IMG/VR virus record: IMGVR_UViG_3300022701_000122
Coordinates: 62,001 to 126,000 of that record
DNA: 64,000 nt
From: a virus
Strand: one strand, 5' to 3'
This document shows positions 9,173-20,200 of the stretch, in pieces. The notes beneath the pieces are model-generated. The model was not told the DNA's origin, did no database searches, and was given only the letters and a program-made list of their open reading frames with translations. Positions within the stretch are counted from its first letter, which is position 1. Each line of letters begins with the position of its first letter. A program made the translations under genes and the position numbers.

Positions 9173-10219
9173 ATGATTGATTTTCAAAGATTGGAGAATA
9201 CATTAAAAACAAAAACGGGATTATCTTATTATAACAGTAACAGAACAGAATTAATATGTAGATGTCCTTGGTGCGAACTTCAATCAATTAAAAACCATGG
9301 ACATCTATATATACAAGTTCCAATGAATAAAGATCAATTGCCGATGTTTATATGTTTTAAATGCGGTGATGATTCTCGATATGGTAGGGGTACATTATTG
9401 AAATTATTGAGATTTATTGGTGAAGATGTACGACAATATGTATCTAAAGATATATTAGACAGATTTAAATGCAGATTACTTAGATATGATTATCACACCA
9501 AATCTTTTAAAATACATAATTATAATGTTAAAAAAATAGATAATAGTGATCGATATATTTTAAAGAAAAGTTACTTAAAATATAGATTGGGGTTTGATTA
9601 TATTATAGAAAATATACCTGGTCTTATATTTGATATAAGAGATTTTGTTACAAGTAACAAAATTGATTTAGGAGATAAATATAGATTTCTTGATTGGTTT
9701 GAAGATTCATTTATTGGATTTATATCAACGAGGGGCAGTACATTACTATTAAGAAATATAGATGCTACGTCCAAGTTTAGATATTTTAAATTTGATCTTA
9801 ATCCATCTGATTATTTCAGAGATTTTTATGCTATAAAAACAAATAATCTAAAAAAGAATGTAAATACGATTGTTTTATGTGAAGGAATATTTGATTTATT
9901 GGTATCTATAAAGGATTATGGCATGAAAGAAGTTTTAGATAAATCTTGTATATGGGCATCTATACTTGGTAAACATTTTGAAAGTGTTATTCCATCTATA
10001 CTATCATATACAAAACTTTCGGTTGCTAACTTTATAATATTATCCGATAAAACAAAAACTAATAAAAATTACAAATGGTTTAGAAATAATGTATCAGTTA
10101 ATAGTTTAGAAGTCTATTGGAATAAGAATAGAAAAGATTTTGGTGAAAAACCAATTTTTCCTGTTAAAACTGTTATAGATAATCCATTTAAGAATAATGT
10201 TGCATGGAACAGGAGATAG
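9173..10219 (+). CDS. DNA primase, DnaG/T4 gp61-like (zinc finger plus Toprim)
   Basis: 348 residues. An N-terminal zinc-binding module is visible with cysteine pairs at residues 31/34 (CPWC) and 61/64 (CFKC), about the spacing in DnaG-type primases. The Toprim domain begins at about residue 230 with NTIVLCEGIFDLLVSI, where the Glu of 'CEG' is the metal-binding acid. Further on, IILSDKTKTN occupies the place of the second acidic Toprim motif but with a single Asp, so the usual DxD is not evident. There is no helicase domain, so a separate replicative helicase is expected elsewhere. Its place behind the clamp loader supports a replication role. Confidence 0.85.
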   Translation: MIDFQRLENTLKTKTGLSYYNSNRTELICRCPWCELQSIKNHGHLYIQVPMNKDQLPMFICFKCGDDSRYGRGTLLKLLRFIGEDVRQYVSKDILDRFKCRLLRYDYHTKSFKIHNYNVKKIDNSDRYILKKSYLKYRLGFDYIIENIPGLIFDIRDFVTSNKIDLGDKYRFLDWFEDSFIGFISTRGSTLLLRNIDATSKFRYFKFDLNPSDYFRDFYAIKTNNLKKNVNTIVLCEGIFDLLVSIKDYGMKEVLDKSCIWASILGKHFESVIPSILSYTKLSVANFIILSDKTKTNKNYKWFRNNVSVNSLEVYWNKNRKDFGEKPIFPVKTVIDNPFKNNVAWNRR

Positions 10220-10221
10220 TT

Positions 10222-10629
10222 ATGAGTGGTGGTATTGGAAATACTAATAAGTTTTTATCTATTTATGCAAGTACGAAACTTAATAAATCTATTTGTGTAG
10301 AAAGACACGATGATGACCCATTAAAAATATTGGCTAAAGCAAAAAGAGAAAATGCGCTAAATAGATTTAATGATGATATATACTATTGTATATATAATAC
10401 AGTTATTGATGGTAAAGATGCAGTTATTATAATTTTTACTCTTATGTTACCTGGACCAGTAACTGGTAGTAGTAAATCATCTGAAATAGTTATGAATATC
10501 GTTAAATTCTTAGAAAGTAAATTTATGACATTAGATCATAATAAATATTTAAGAAATATTGATAATAAAAATAAAGGGTCTGCAATATTGGTTGTTAAAA
10601 AGAAGTTGGATGAAAATGACAAATTATAA
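10222..10629 (+). CDS. Unknown 135-residue protein
   Basis: The start at 10222 is chosen over 10204 because AGGAGA sits at 10211-10216. The frame starts just after the primase stop. The sequence has a central hydrophobic strand pair (DAVIIIFTLMLPGP) and a C-terminal lysine-rich tail (AILVVKKKLDENDKL). No known motif was found. It is likely translationally coupled to the primase, as the stop and ribosome binding site overlap. Confidence 0.65.
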   Translation: MSGGIGNTNKFLSIYASTKLNKSICVERHDDDPLKILAKAKRENALNRFNDDIYYCIYNTVIDGKDAVIIIFTLMLPGPVTGSSKSSEIVMNIVKFLESKFMTLDHNKYLRNIDNKNKGSAILVVKKKLDENDKL

Positions 10630-10646
10630 ATTTGAAGGATATTAAA

Positions 10647-10805
10647 ATGGGTAATGAACAATTTGATAGTCATGTTACGTTGCAAAAATTGATAAAAGAT
10701 ATAAGGGAAATACATGAAGAATTGTTAAAAATAAATGATCAAGTTAAAAAATTATATAAAGAAATTGAGATATCAGCCAATAGGAGGACAGTTGATGAAA
10801 TTTAG
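10647..10805 (+). CDS. Small coiled-coil-like protein, 52 residues
   Basis: Short frame from ATG 10647 (behind GAAGGATATTAAA) to a TAG at 10803-10805, overlapping the start of the thymidylate synthase gene by 11 bases. The translation has a heptad-like helix (LQKLIKDIREIHEELLKIN...VKKLYKEI). It contains the ribosome binding site AGGAGG of the following gene. Function is unknown. Confidence 0.55.
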   Translation: MGNEQFDSHVTLQKLIKDIREIHEELLKINDQVKKLYKEIEISANRRTVDEI

Positions 10806-13800
10806 ACCAGTTTTTATTAATGCGCGAGATTTGGATGATGCTTGGCATCAATTATTATATCAATTATATAAAGAAGGGAGGAGATATTCAATTACATCTG
10901 GTTCACATGCTGGATCAGAGAGAGTTACTTTTGATTTTGCATCTGGTTTTATTAGGTATCCACAAAGTAGACCATTATCACCAAGAATGCCTGAAGGGGT
11001 ATCTTTACCGCCACCAACTACTGATGATGAAATAGATCAATATTTTGCTAATTATATAATGGATTCTAATCTTGAACCAAATGAAGAATATAGATATGCA
11101 ACATGGATAGTTGGAGATAATACAAATTATATTTATGGGGATGAGAATTTATGCAGCTATAATCAAACTGAATGGGTTATAAATCATTTTAAAACACATG
11201 GTATCGGAAATGAACATTGCTATATTACAATAGGTAATCCTGATTCAAATCGTGCATATGATAGACCATATCTTAAATGTAAAACATGTGGAAAGTTGCA
11301 TACGAAAAAAGCATCCAATAACGTATGTACAAATAATAAATGTAAAGCATATGGTACAGAATCTTTATTCATAAGTGAAGCGGATAGAGGAACTTCTCCA
11401 TGTTTACGTGGATTAGATTTTAGAATTATAGATGGGTATTTGACAACTAATGTAATATATCGATGTTTAGATGGAGATACACCAATAATCATAAAACATA
11501 ATTCAGTTTTAAAAAGAACTATTATAAAAGAAATATATCAATATATAAAATGTGGTGATTCAGTGGAAGTTATATCATTTGATAAAGATTATAATCAGAT
11601 ATGGTCTAATGTTACTGATTCACAAGTTTCATATAGATCAGATATCAGAGAAATTGAGATATATGGTGGTTATAAAATAAATGCATCAGAAAATCACAGA
11701 TTTCCAATATTAAAAAATGATAATATTGAATTAAAATATGTATATGATTTGGTTGATGGTGATGTGTTATTAGAGCCATATAGTATTGATTTTCAGTATA
11801 ATTCAGTAGATGTAATTGATTTATTTGAGATCTTTAAAGATAGTAATAAAGTTAAAGTTTGTAATTTAGAATTATCTGATTTTCATAGATTTAAAGAAGA
11901 TAACATTTCATATACTGATAGTAATAGAGATATAAAAATGATATCTATAAAACAAGCATATAATAGCCATTTATATAATGAATCTAATTTAACTATTCAT
12001 TGTTTTAAAATACAAACAAATAGAATGTTTAAAATTTCAAATGATTTTTCGTATTTTATGGGTTTATGGTGCGCAGATGGCTGGTATGGTAATAATTCAA
12101 GTAGTCTTAGAATAGCTATAAATTCCAAAAAGACTGATACTTTTAATAGGGTAATAAATTTTCTTAAGAATGAATTTGATTATACACCATCTATTGAACA
12201 TCGTGATGGATGTGAAGTTTTAAATATATCAATAGGTTTTCTTGTAAGAATGTATAAAAATTTAGGATTTAAACATGGAGCTAAATCGAAAAAAGTTCCA
12301 AATATTGTATTTTCACTTTCTAATGAACTTATAAATTCTTTTTTAGATGGGTGGATTTCTGGTGATACTTGTTGTTCAGCAAGTAATGATCTTATAATTG
12401 ATATGTCATATTTAAGTAAAATGGTGAATAAAAATGTTTCAATTTATAGAGAACCAGAACGACTTGTATATTTCAGAAAAGATAATAGATACATAAAAAG
12501 TAGTGGGTGTTTTAGTATATATAATATGAGTAAGAATCGTCCAAAATTAAGAAAAGGTGACTATATACTAAGAACTATAAAAAGTGTTAGTAATATACTT
12601 AATTTCGGAAATGTTTATGATATATCTGTTGATTCTGATTCTCATTTATTTTGTTGTGGATATATACCAATTATGACCCATAATTCTTGGGATGTATATT
12701 GTTTGAGTGATGATTCTGAAATATTAACAGATAATGGATGGCGCAATATAGATACTATATCTAAAGATGATAAAGCGGCTACATTAAATATAGATAAATG
12801 GGAAATGGAATTTTGTAATATTGATGAAATAATTAAATCTAATTATAGTGGTGATATGTATGAAATAGAAACTGCAAATATATCTCAATTAATAACTCCA
12901 AACCATAGAATGTTACATAAATATGTTACACATTCTGGAAATAAACGAATTATTAAAGATTATCAATATACTAAGGCAGATGAATTAATACCAAAAGATG
13001 GATCACTTATACCAGTTTCAGCACCATATAAAGAAGGAACATGGGAATTGGGTTATGTAAAGGCATCTCTAATTGGTTGGATTTTAACTGATTCACATTA
13101 TTTAGAAAAATGTGATGGTGTGTATATTTATCAAAGTGCTAAGAAGTACCATGTTGATATAAGAGAATTATTAACTGAATCTGGTATGAACTTTACTGAA
13201 AAATTTGAATCAAAGACAATGTATAAAATTGCAGATAAAGAGTATCCAGATGGTTTACTTGTTGAAATGTATAACTTTTATATTTCTGCTAAATCTACTA
13301 AATGGATAAAAGAAATAATTCCAAATAGAAGACCAACAGAAGAATTATTAAATCTTACTTATGATGATAGAATGTCAATATTTATTGCAATGATAAAAGG
13401 TGATGGTAGTTTTAAACATACAGCATATTGCTTTTATTCACAAGATAAAGAAAAAAGAGATTGGTTTCAACGATTAGCATTATCTTTGGGATTTCAAGCG
13501 AAAATAAATGATGAATCTGGATGTGTTAATGTATCTAATAGGAAAGAAGCATCATTTAATAGAACTTATTTTGTTGATGGTAAATTGCCTATTCGTAAAT
13601 ATGATGGTAGGATATGGTGTATACGAAATAGAAATACAAATTTTTTTATGAGAAGAAATGATAAAATATCTGTTACTGGAAATTCTGGATTTCCATGTAA
13701 CATGGGCGGTTTTACATTGTTGAATGAATATATTGCCGGGGAACTTGATATTAACTCTGGACCACTTTCATTTTCATGTAAATCTCTCCATGCATATTCA

Positions 13801-13839
13801 CATCATGTGGATATAATTGCTCAAAGATTAAATAAGTAA
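10795..13839 (+). CDS. thyA: Thymidylate synthase precursor with two inteins
   Basis: The start at 10795 is chosen because TAGGAGGACAGTTG precedes it; the longer in-frame ATG at 10735 lies inside the previous small gene. The 1,014-residue product would splice to about 279 residues, the normal ThyA size. Extein signatures are MKFRPVFINARDLDDAW, the substrate/catalytic Cys region SPCLRGLDFRI, the phosphate-binding YR+SWD motif, and GFPCNMGGFTLLNEYI, followed by LHAYSHHVDI. The Asn in GFPCN is where ThyA has Asn and T4 dCMP hydroxymethylase has Asp, so dUMP is the likely substrate. An added zinc-ribbon-like insert (Cys 162/165/178/183) is unusual. The reaction makes dTMP from dUMP with methylene-tetrahydrofolate. 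Both inteins interrupt the active site. Confidence 0.85.
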   Translation: MKFRPVFINARDLDDAWHQLLYQLYKEGRRYSITSGSHAGSERVTFDFASGFIRYPQSRPLSPRMPEGVSLPPPTTDDEIDQYFANYIMDSNLEPNEEYRYATWIVGDNTNYIYGDENLCSYNQTEWVINHFKTHGIGNEHCYITIGNPDSNRAYDRPYLKCKTCGKLHTKKASNNVCTNNKCKAYGTESLFISEADRGTSPCLRGLDFRIIDGYLTTNVIYRCLDGDTPIIIKHNSVLKRTIIKEIYQYIKCGDSVEVISFDKDYNQIWSNVTDSQVSYRSDIREIEIYGGYKINASENHRFPILKNDNIELKYVYDLVDGDVLLEPYSIDFQYNSVDVIDLFEIFKDSNKVKVCNLELSDFHRFKEDNISYTDSNRDIKMISIKQAYNSHLYNESNLTIHCFKIQTNRMFKISNDFSYFMGLWCADGWYGNNSSSLRIAINSKKTDTFNRVINFLKNEFDYTPSIEHRDGCEVLNISIGFLVRMYKNLGFKHGAKSKKVPNIVFSLSNELINSFLDGWISGDTCCSASNDLIIDMSYLSKMVNKNVSIYREPERLVYFRKDNRYIKSSGCFSIYNMSKNRPKLRKGDYILRTIKSVSNILNFGNVYDISVDSDSHLFCCGYIPIMTHNSWDVYCLSDDSEILTDNGWRNIDTISKDDKAATLNIDKWEMEFCNIDEIIKSNYSGDMYEIETANISQLITPNHRMLHKYVTHSGNKRIIKDYQYTKADELIPKDGSLIPVSAPYKEGTWELGYVKASLIGWILTDSHYLEKCDGVYIYQSAKKYHVDIRELLTESGMNFTEKFESKTMYKIADKEYPDGLLVEMYNFYISAKSTKWIKEIIPNRRPTEELLNLTYDDRMSIFIAMIKGDGSFKHTAYCFYSQDKEKRDWFQRLALSLGFQAKINDESGCVNVSNRKEASFNRTYFVDGKLPIRKYDGRIWCIRNRNTNFFMRRNDKISVTGNSGFPCNMGGFTLLNEYIAGELDINSGPLSFSCKSLHAYSHHVDIIAQRLNK
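11464..12684 (+). other. Intein 1 in thymidylate synthase (407 aa, LAGLIDADG type)
   Basis: The intein begins at Cys of CLDGDTPIII (block A) and ends PIMTHN, followed by Ser of the C-extein (SWDVY). Block B is seen at INASENHRFPIL and block F at VYDISVDSDSHLFCCGYIPI. The DOD homing-endonuclease repeats are visible as YFMGLWCADGWYG and INSFLDGWISGDT, so it is a full-length, probably mobile, intein. Removing it joins NVIYR to SWDVY. Confidence 0.88.
12700..13683 (+). other. Intein 2 in thymidylate synthase (328 aa, LAGLIDADG type)
   Basis: The intein begins at Cys of CLSDDSEILTDNGW and ends KISVTGN, followed by Ser of SGFPCN. Block B is LITPNHRML. Two LAGLIDADG-like repeats are visible (ASLIGWILTDSHY and SIFIAMIKGDGSF). 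The penultimate residue is Gly instead of the usual His. Only the five residues SWDVY (15 nt) separate this intein from the preceding one. Confidence 0.82.
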
Positions 13840-13855
13840 GTTAGTTGAAATTTAA

Positions 13856-13872
13856 GGACAAACTCTAAACAT
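13856..13872 (+). promoter_or_regulatory. Candidate phage promoter for the fibre operon
   Basis: GGACAAACTCTAAACAT begins 41 nt before the ATG at 13897 and matches the window-wide motif in both blocks. It would drive the small gene at 13897 and the giant fibre gene. Confidence 0.6.
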
Positions 13873-13896
13873 TTTTATTATGAGGGGGGTATTATA

Positions 13897-14250
13897 ATGA
13901 TCGTAGAATTTAATGAACAACAGATTAAACTTCTTCTTGAATTTTTAAGCAGAGTCGATATCAAAGGTTTTGAATCTCAAAATCATGCTATACTTGTTCA
14001 AACAATAAACAGACCAAAACAAAGTCAAGATATGACTAATGTTGATTCTGCTGCAATGTTGACTGAACTCAAGAAACGTAATTTTGATTTTTCTTCTGTC
14101 AATGGTATTCTTGACAGCGTTGGAAATGATAAATTGATTAATGCATTGAGAGATAGAGGAATCAGTGTAAATGATTTTAGTAAATCTGAATTACTTGAAG
14201 CTTTAAAGCGTAAAGATATTAATACAAATGTAATTGATCAATTGCAATAA
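13897..14250 (+). CDS. Unknown 117-residue protein upstream of the fibre gene
   Basis: Very strong ribosome binding site (GAGGGGGG). The translation is largely helical, with an N-terminal segment FNEQQIKLLLEFLSRVDI and repeated short helices in the second half (LTELKKRNFDFSS, LINALRDRGIS, LLEALKRKDI). No family is recognised. It sits between a promoter motif and the giant fibre gene in the same transcription unit, so it may be a virion component or fibre assembly factor (inference). Confidence 0.65.
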   Translation: MIVEFNEQQIKLLLEFLSRVDIKGFESQNHAILVQTINRPKQSQDMTNVDSAAMLTELKKRNFDFSSVNGILDSVGNDKLINALRDRGISVNDFSKSELLEALKRKDINTNVIDQLQ

Positions 14251-14281
14251 TATTAAGCTATTATAAAAAAGGGTAGATATA

Positions 14282-17200
14282 ATGCCTGTATTTAGGAAAA
14301 TATATTTAAAAACAAAAGTTTCCGGTGAAGTAGTTGAAACTGATCTTAAAAAACGAGAATCTGCGTTTGATGACGAAACAAAGTCTTGGTATGTAAAAGA
14401 TTATCAAGGCGTCATGCATAAATTTTCCAGTATAGATGATGGTGTTATATCTGCCCATAGAACTTGGTCTTCTGACAAAATATTATCAGAATTAAATGAA
14501 TACAGTCTTCCGAATAGATGGTTGGAAGGAACAACTGTCCCGCCATCTACATTGGGGTCTGAAGGTAATCATTATATAAATACAATAACAAAAGATGTTT
14601 ATAAGAAAAAAACTATTCCAATAGGTGGAGTTGATAGTTTCACCACATTAATGATTCATAGTGATTCGGTTGATGGGAATCAAGAATTTGAAGATTCAAG
14701 TCAAAGTGATCATGATATTACATTTTTTGGAAGTGTTGAACATAGTAATGATCAAAAAGTATTTGGTGATACAAGTATAAAATTTAATGGTGATCAAGCT
14801 ATATCAGGATTAAAAATTGAACATTCTGATGATTTCTCATTTGATGAATATGAGTTCTCAATAGATTTCAGAATAAGATTCGAACAATTAAATAATACTC
14901 AAGTATTATTTTCCAGAAAGAAAGAGAATGTATCTGATTTTTGGAAATTAGAATATGATAATGTAAATCATCATTTAGAATTTACACATGATACAGTTGA
15001 TACTGGAAGTATTGGTATTGTTGGAAGTATAATATTTGAAGTTGATACTTGGTATCATATTGCAATTGTTGGTGAGATTGATGAAATTAGTGGTGATAGA
15101 GTATTTAGATTAATTGTTGATGGTGTTCTTATTTCATCTTCAATATATGACACTTTTGATTATTTTTATGGTCCATTATATATTGGATCTTATGATGAAA
15201 ATACAAGTGATTCATTCGTTGGATGGATGGATGAAATAAGAATATCATCTGGAATTGCAAGAGATTTTATAGATGATGTTCCAACTGAAGTTTATACTGT
15301 ACCAGATGGATCTACTACATTAGATTCATGGTGGTTACTTGGTAATATTAGAGATAATAATCGATTTACGAGTCTTGTCGATTTACCAAATGATTATACC
15401 AATCAATCGGGTAAAATTCTCATAGTAAATGAAACAGAAGATGGATTAAGATTTGAAAGTTTTAACCCGAATGGCGTATACGAATTTGTTGATCTTACGG
15501 ATACTCCTTCCACATACGCTGGTCAAGCAAATAGACTCGTAGCTGTTGCTGGTGATGAATCTGGTCTTGAATTTGTTGATCGATCTTCTTCTGGTATAAA
15601 ATTTATTGAATTATCTGATGTTCCAACCAGTTATGCTCAATCAAGATATAAAGTACCAAGAGTAAACTATAATCAAAATGGTCTTGAATTTGTTGATGAT
15701 ATTCGTAATCTTATAGATTTATCTGATGTTAATGCTTCTAATTATACTGGTGATCGCCATAAAATATTAAGAGTTAATTCAAGTGAGTCTGGTGTTGAAT
15801 TTGCTGAACCTACTGTAATGCAACAGTTGTTAATTATAGACAGCAGGGCAGACCTTCCAGCTACAGCAGATGTTGGTACACTTGTCGTTGCCAGTGGTCC
15901 AACTGGTGATGGTAACATGTATGTATTTATTGGATGGTATACGAGAGATGGTTATCAAACACCAACGTATGAAAATAAATGGTTAGTAAAATCTGGAAAT
16001 AGATATGAAGCAACATCTGTATTTCCAAGTACATCAACATATATTATTCCTATTGGAACAAGATTATTTAGTGAAGACGATGGTACATGGTTTATATATA
16101 CTGGTTCTGAATGGATTGATACGAAAGAAGATTTAGCTCCAGCTACTGCCACAAATCTTGGTGGAATAAAAGTAGGTGATAGATTAACTGTTGAACAAGA
16201 TGGAACATTAAATGCTGATTTACAATCATCATATAATTTTGATTATAATTATAAATATAAATTAGATAATATACAAGCTAATGCAAATAATTATGTTCAT
16301 CCATCTACTCACCCTGCTGTAATCATCGAAGAAGATACAACACATAGATTTGTAACCGATGCTCAAATATTAGCATGGAATGCTGCTTCGGGTGAATTTG
16401 TTCCAGCTACAGAGACAACACTTGGTGTTATTAAAGTAGGAGATCGATTATCAGTTGAAGTTGATGGAACATTAAATGCTGATTTACAATCTGATGAGAA
16501 TTTTACAACTGCTCTGAAAAATAAATTAGAAGGAATGGCTCCTTCTGGTTTATCTCCAGCTACAATTGCTGATCTTGGTGGAATTATTGTTGGTGAAAGA
16601 TTATCAGTTGAAGTTGATGGAACATTAAGTGCAAATGTTCAATCAGATAATAATTTCACAGATGCATTAAAAAATAAATTGGATGGTGTTGATGATAGTG
16701 CCAATTATTATGTACACCCATCAACCCATTCAGCATCCATGATAACAACATCGACATCAAGAAGATTTGTTACAGATGCACAGATAGCGTTATGGACTGC
16801 TGGTGGAAGTGTTGAATGGGATAATATAACGAGTAAACCATCTGTTTTTCCGCCAGATACACATTATCATGATTTTGTTGATTTAACTGATTCTCCAGCA
16901 AATTATACTGGTCAAGCTGGAAAAATATTACAAGTTAATTCTGGAGAAGATGGATTAGAATTTATAGATAATCCAGGTTCAGTTGATGATGGTGATTGGT
17001 CAAGTGCAGATAGTCCTCCCGGTAATTGGTCAGATACACATAATCATGGTGTTACGTTTGATGCAGTTGTATCAACAACTTCTGTGAATTCTACATTTAG
17101 ATATGTAATTCCATCATCTGAGTTATCGACTTCTGGAACATCGATACGACTGAAGTTTCAAAGTATTGAAGGTTATACTTTATATGTATATAAATGCTAT

Positions 17201-20200
17201 GTTGGTCATGCATCTCAAACAGTTGGAGCAGATACATTTGATTTCGATGGAAATCAAGTTCAAATGTCTGTTAATGAAGAGACATCATTTTATATTACAA
17301 ACGGTGAAACTGTAACTACAGATATTGAAACATTTACATTAGATCCAACTCGAAATTTAATAGTTGCAATGTATGTTGCAGATTTTGGGCATTTATCAAA
17401 ATCTTCATTAACTGGAAATTGTTCATATTATTTTAAGAATGGTGATTATTCTTATCAGACAGATGTTGCAAGTGGAGGATGGGTACAATCTTCAAATATA
17501 TATGCATTTATAAGTGAGATAGAAGTTAAAACCAGTGATACTGGATCAGATGGTGATTATTATCTCGATACTGGAACTGGTGATATATATAAAAAAATAA
17601 CTGGTGTTTGGACTAAACAAGGAAATATACGGGGTCCAAGGGGATTAAAGGGAGATGATGGTGATGCTGGTTCGACAACATTTATTGGATTAACTGATGT
17701 TCCAAGTAGTTATTCGACTTATGCGAATAAGCGAGTAACTGTTAATGCAACTGCCGATGGCTTAGTATTTTCAGATAAATATGAACATCCATCAACCCAT
17801 CCAGCTACAATAATCACTCAAGATACAACTCATCGATTTATAACAGATGCAGAAAGAATAGCATGGAATGCTGCGGCATCAGGAAGCATACCACCAGCAA
17901 CAACTTCCACAATTGGAGGTATTATAGTTGGAGATAGATTAACGGTTGCTATAGATGGTACTTTAGATGCAGATGTTCAAACAGATAATAATTTTACAGA
18001 TGCATTAAAATCTAAATTAGATGGTATAGCTTCTGGTGCAAATAATTATACTCACCCTGTCACTCATCCACCATCAATCATTGCAGAAGATTCAAATAAT
18101 AGATTTGTAACGGATGCACAGATTGCACAATGGAATTCTGGATCTGCTACAAATTTTACTGATTTGTCTGATACTCCTGCTAATTATAGTGGTCATAGTC
18201 AAAAATTGGTTAGAGTAAATGCTGGAGAGACAGCATTAGAATTCGTTGATTCTACCGCTGGTGGTGGGAGTGGAGTTGATGAATTTATCGAATTAACCGA
18301 TACGCCTGGATCATTTACAGCAAATAAATATCTTAAAGTTAATGCTGGTGCTACGGCATTAGAGTTTGTAGATGAACCAAGTGGAGTTGATACATTTTTA
18401 GGTCTAACTGATTCTCCGGGTTCATTTTCTGGTCATGGTTTAAAAGTGGTTAGAGTGAATAGTGGTGCAAATGCTTTAGAATTTAATACACCAACATTTC
18501 TTGATTTGAATGATACACCAGGATCATTTATTGCCAACAGATACGTTAAAGTTAATTCTGCTGGTAATGCGTTAGAATTTACAGATTCTACCGCTGGTGG
18601 TTCTGATGTTGATGAGTTTTTAGAACTGATTGATGCACCATCAAGCTATTCTGGTCAATCTTTAAAGTTAATAAGAGTTAATGCTGGAGAAACTGGAGTT
18701 GAATTTACAGATCCATATACTCACCCTGCCACTCATCCACCGTCTATAATTGCTGAAGATACAAATGATAGATTTGTATCAGATTCACAAATATCAACAT
18801 GGGATGGTAAACCAGATAATTTTCTTGAACTTCCTGATACTCCAAGTTCATTTTCTGGTCAATCTGGTAAGAATATACGAGTAAAGTCAACAGAAGATGG
18901 TTTAGAATTCTATGATTCAACTGCTGGTAGTGGATCTGGAGCAGATACATTCATAGAATTAACAGATACACCTGTTTCATTCTCTGGAAATGAAGGATAT
19001 GTTGTTAGGGTGAATGAATCTGGTACAGCATTGGAATTCTTTGATTCAACCACTGATTTTACTGGATATGATGAATTCATAGAATTAGCAGATACACCGA
19101 GTTCTTTTATTGGACAAGGTAGTAAAATATTATATGTTGCTGATAATGAATTATCTGTCGATTTTAAAGATCCAACATTTATTGATTTAACAGATACTCC
19201 TGCTTCTTATCCTGAAGCTGCTGGAACATGGGCGAGAAGAATAGATATTACTATAAATAGTTTACTTGTTGATGAAGATTTAACAGATTTTCCAATCATG
19301 TTGGATCTTACAAATCATACAGAAATATTCAGTATAATATCTGATTCAGATAAATTGAAGATGTCTGCAAGAGTATATGATTCAACTTCTGATTCTGAGA
19401 CAGAATGTTATGTTGAAATTGATCATTATGATAGCACATCTAATACTGGAATATTATGGGTAAAAGTTCCAAATGTATCATCAACAGAAGATACTGTTTT
19501 GAGATTATATTATGATGATACACAATTGGATAATACTACATATGTTGGTGTTACCGAATCAGTTGCTGCTCAAAATGTATGGGATAGTAATTATATAGGT
19601 GTATGGCATTTAAATGCTGAAGATCCATCAGTAACGGATAGTGTTAAAGATTCAACTCAAAATAACAATGATGGCAATACACCAACTTCAAATAAACCAA
19701 CTCTTGTTGATACAGATCGACTTGGAAAAGGTTATGAATTTTATAGTCATTATGGTTCAGATGCACCAAGAATAGCATGTGATTGTGTTGGTATAACTAA
19801 TACAAAGTATACTGTTGAAATAACAGCTAAACCCGTTGTTACTGCTGTGAATGATGGTCTTTGGTGTATAAGTGATGGTAATAGTGAGTCTGCAAGAAAT
19901 GATCTTAGAATTTATGATGGGGATATGGATAATAGGGTAACTACAGTTACAATTATGGGATACCCTATGCCAGATGCTGGTCAATGGCATACATTTGGTA
20001 CAACATGGGATTTTGATGGTAATTCATTTGTATCTTATTTAGATGGCGCTATTGTTGATACATCTTCAAGTACACGATCAGCGGCAGGAGGACTTGATAC
20101 TTTTTCAATTGGTGCATGGAATTATTATGGTTCATGGAACACTGAAGCAACTGTTATTTCAGATGTGAGATTATCAAATGGTGTACGATCATATGCTTGG

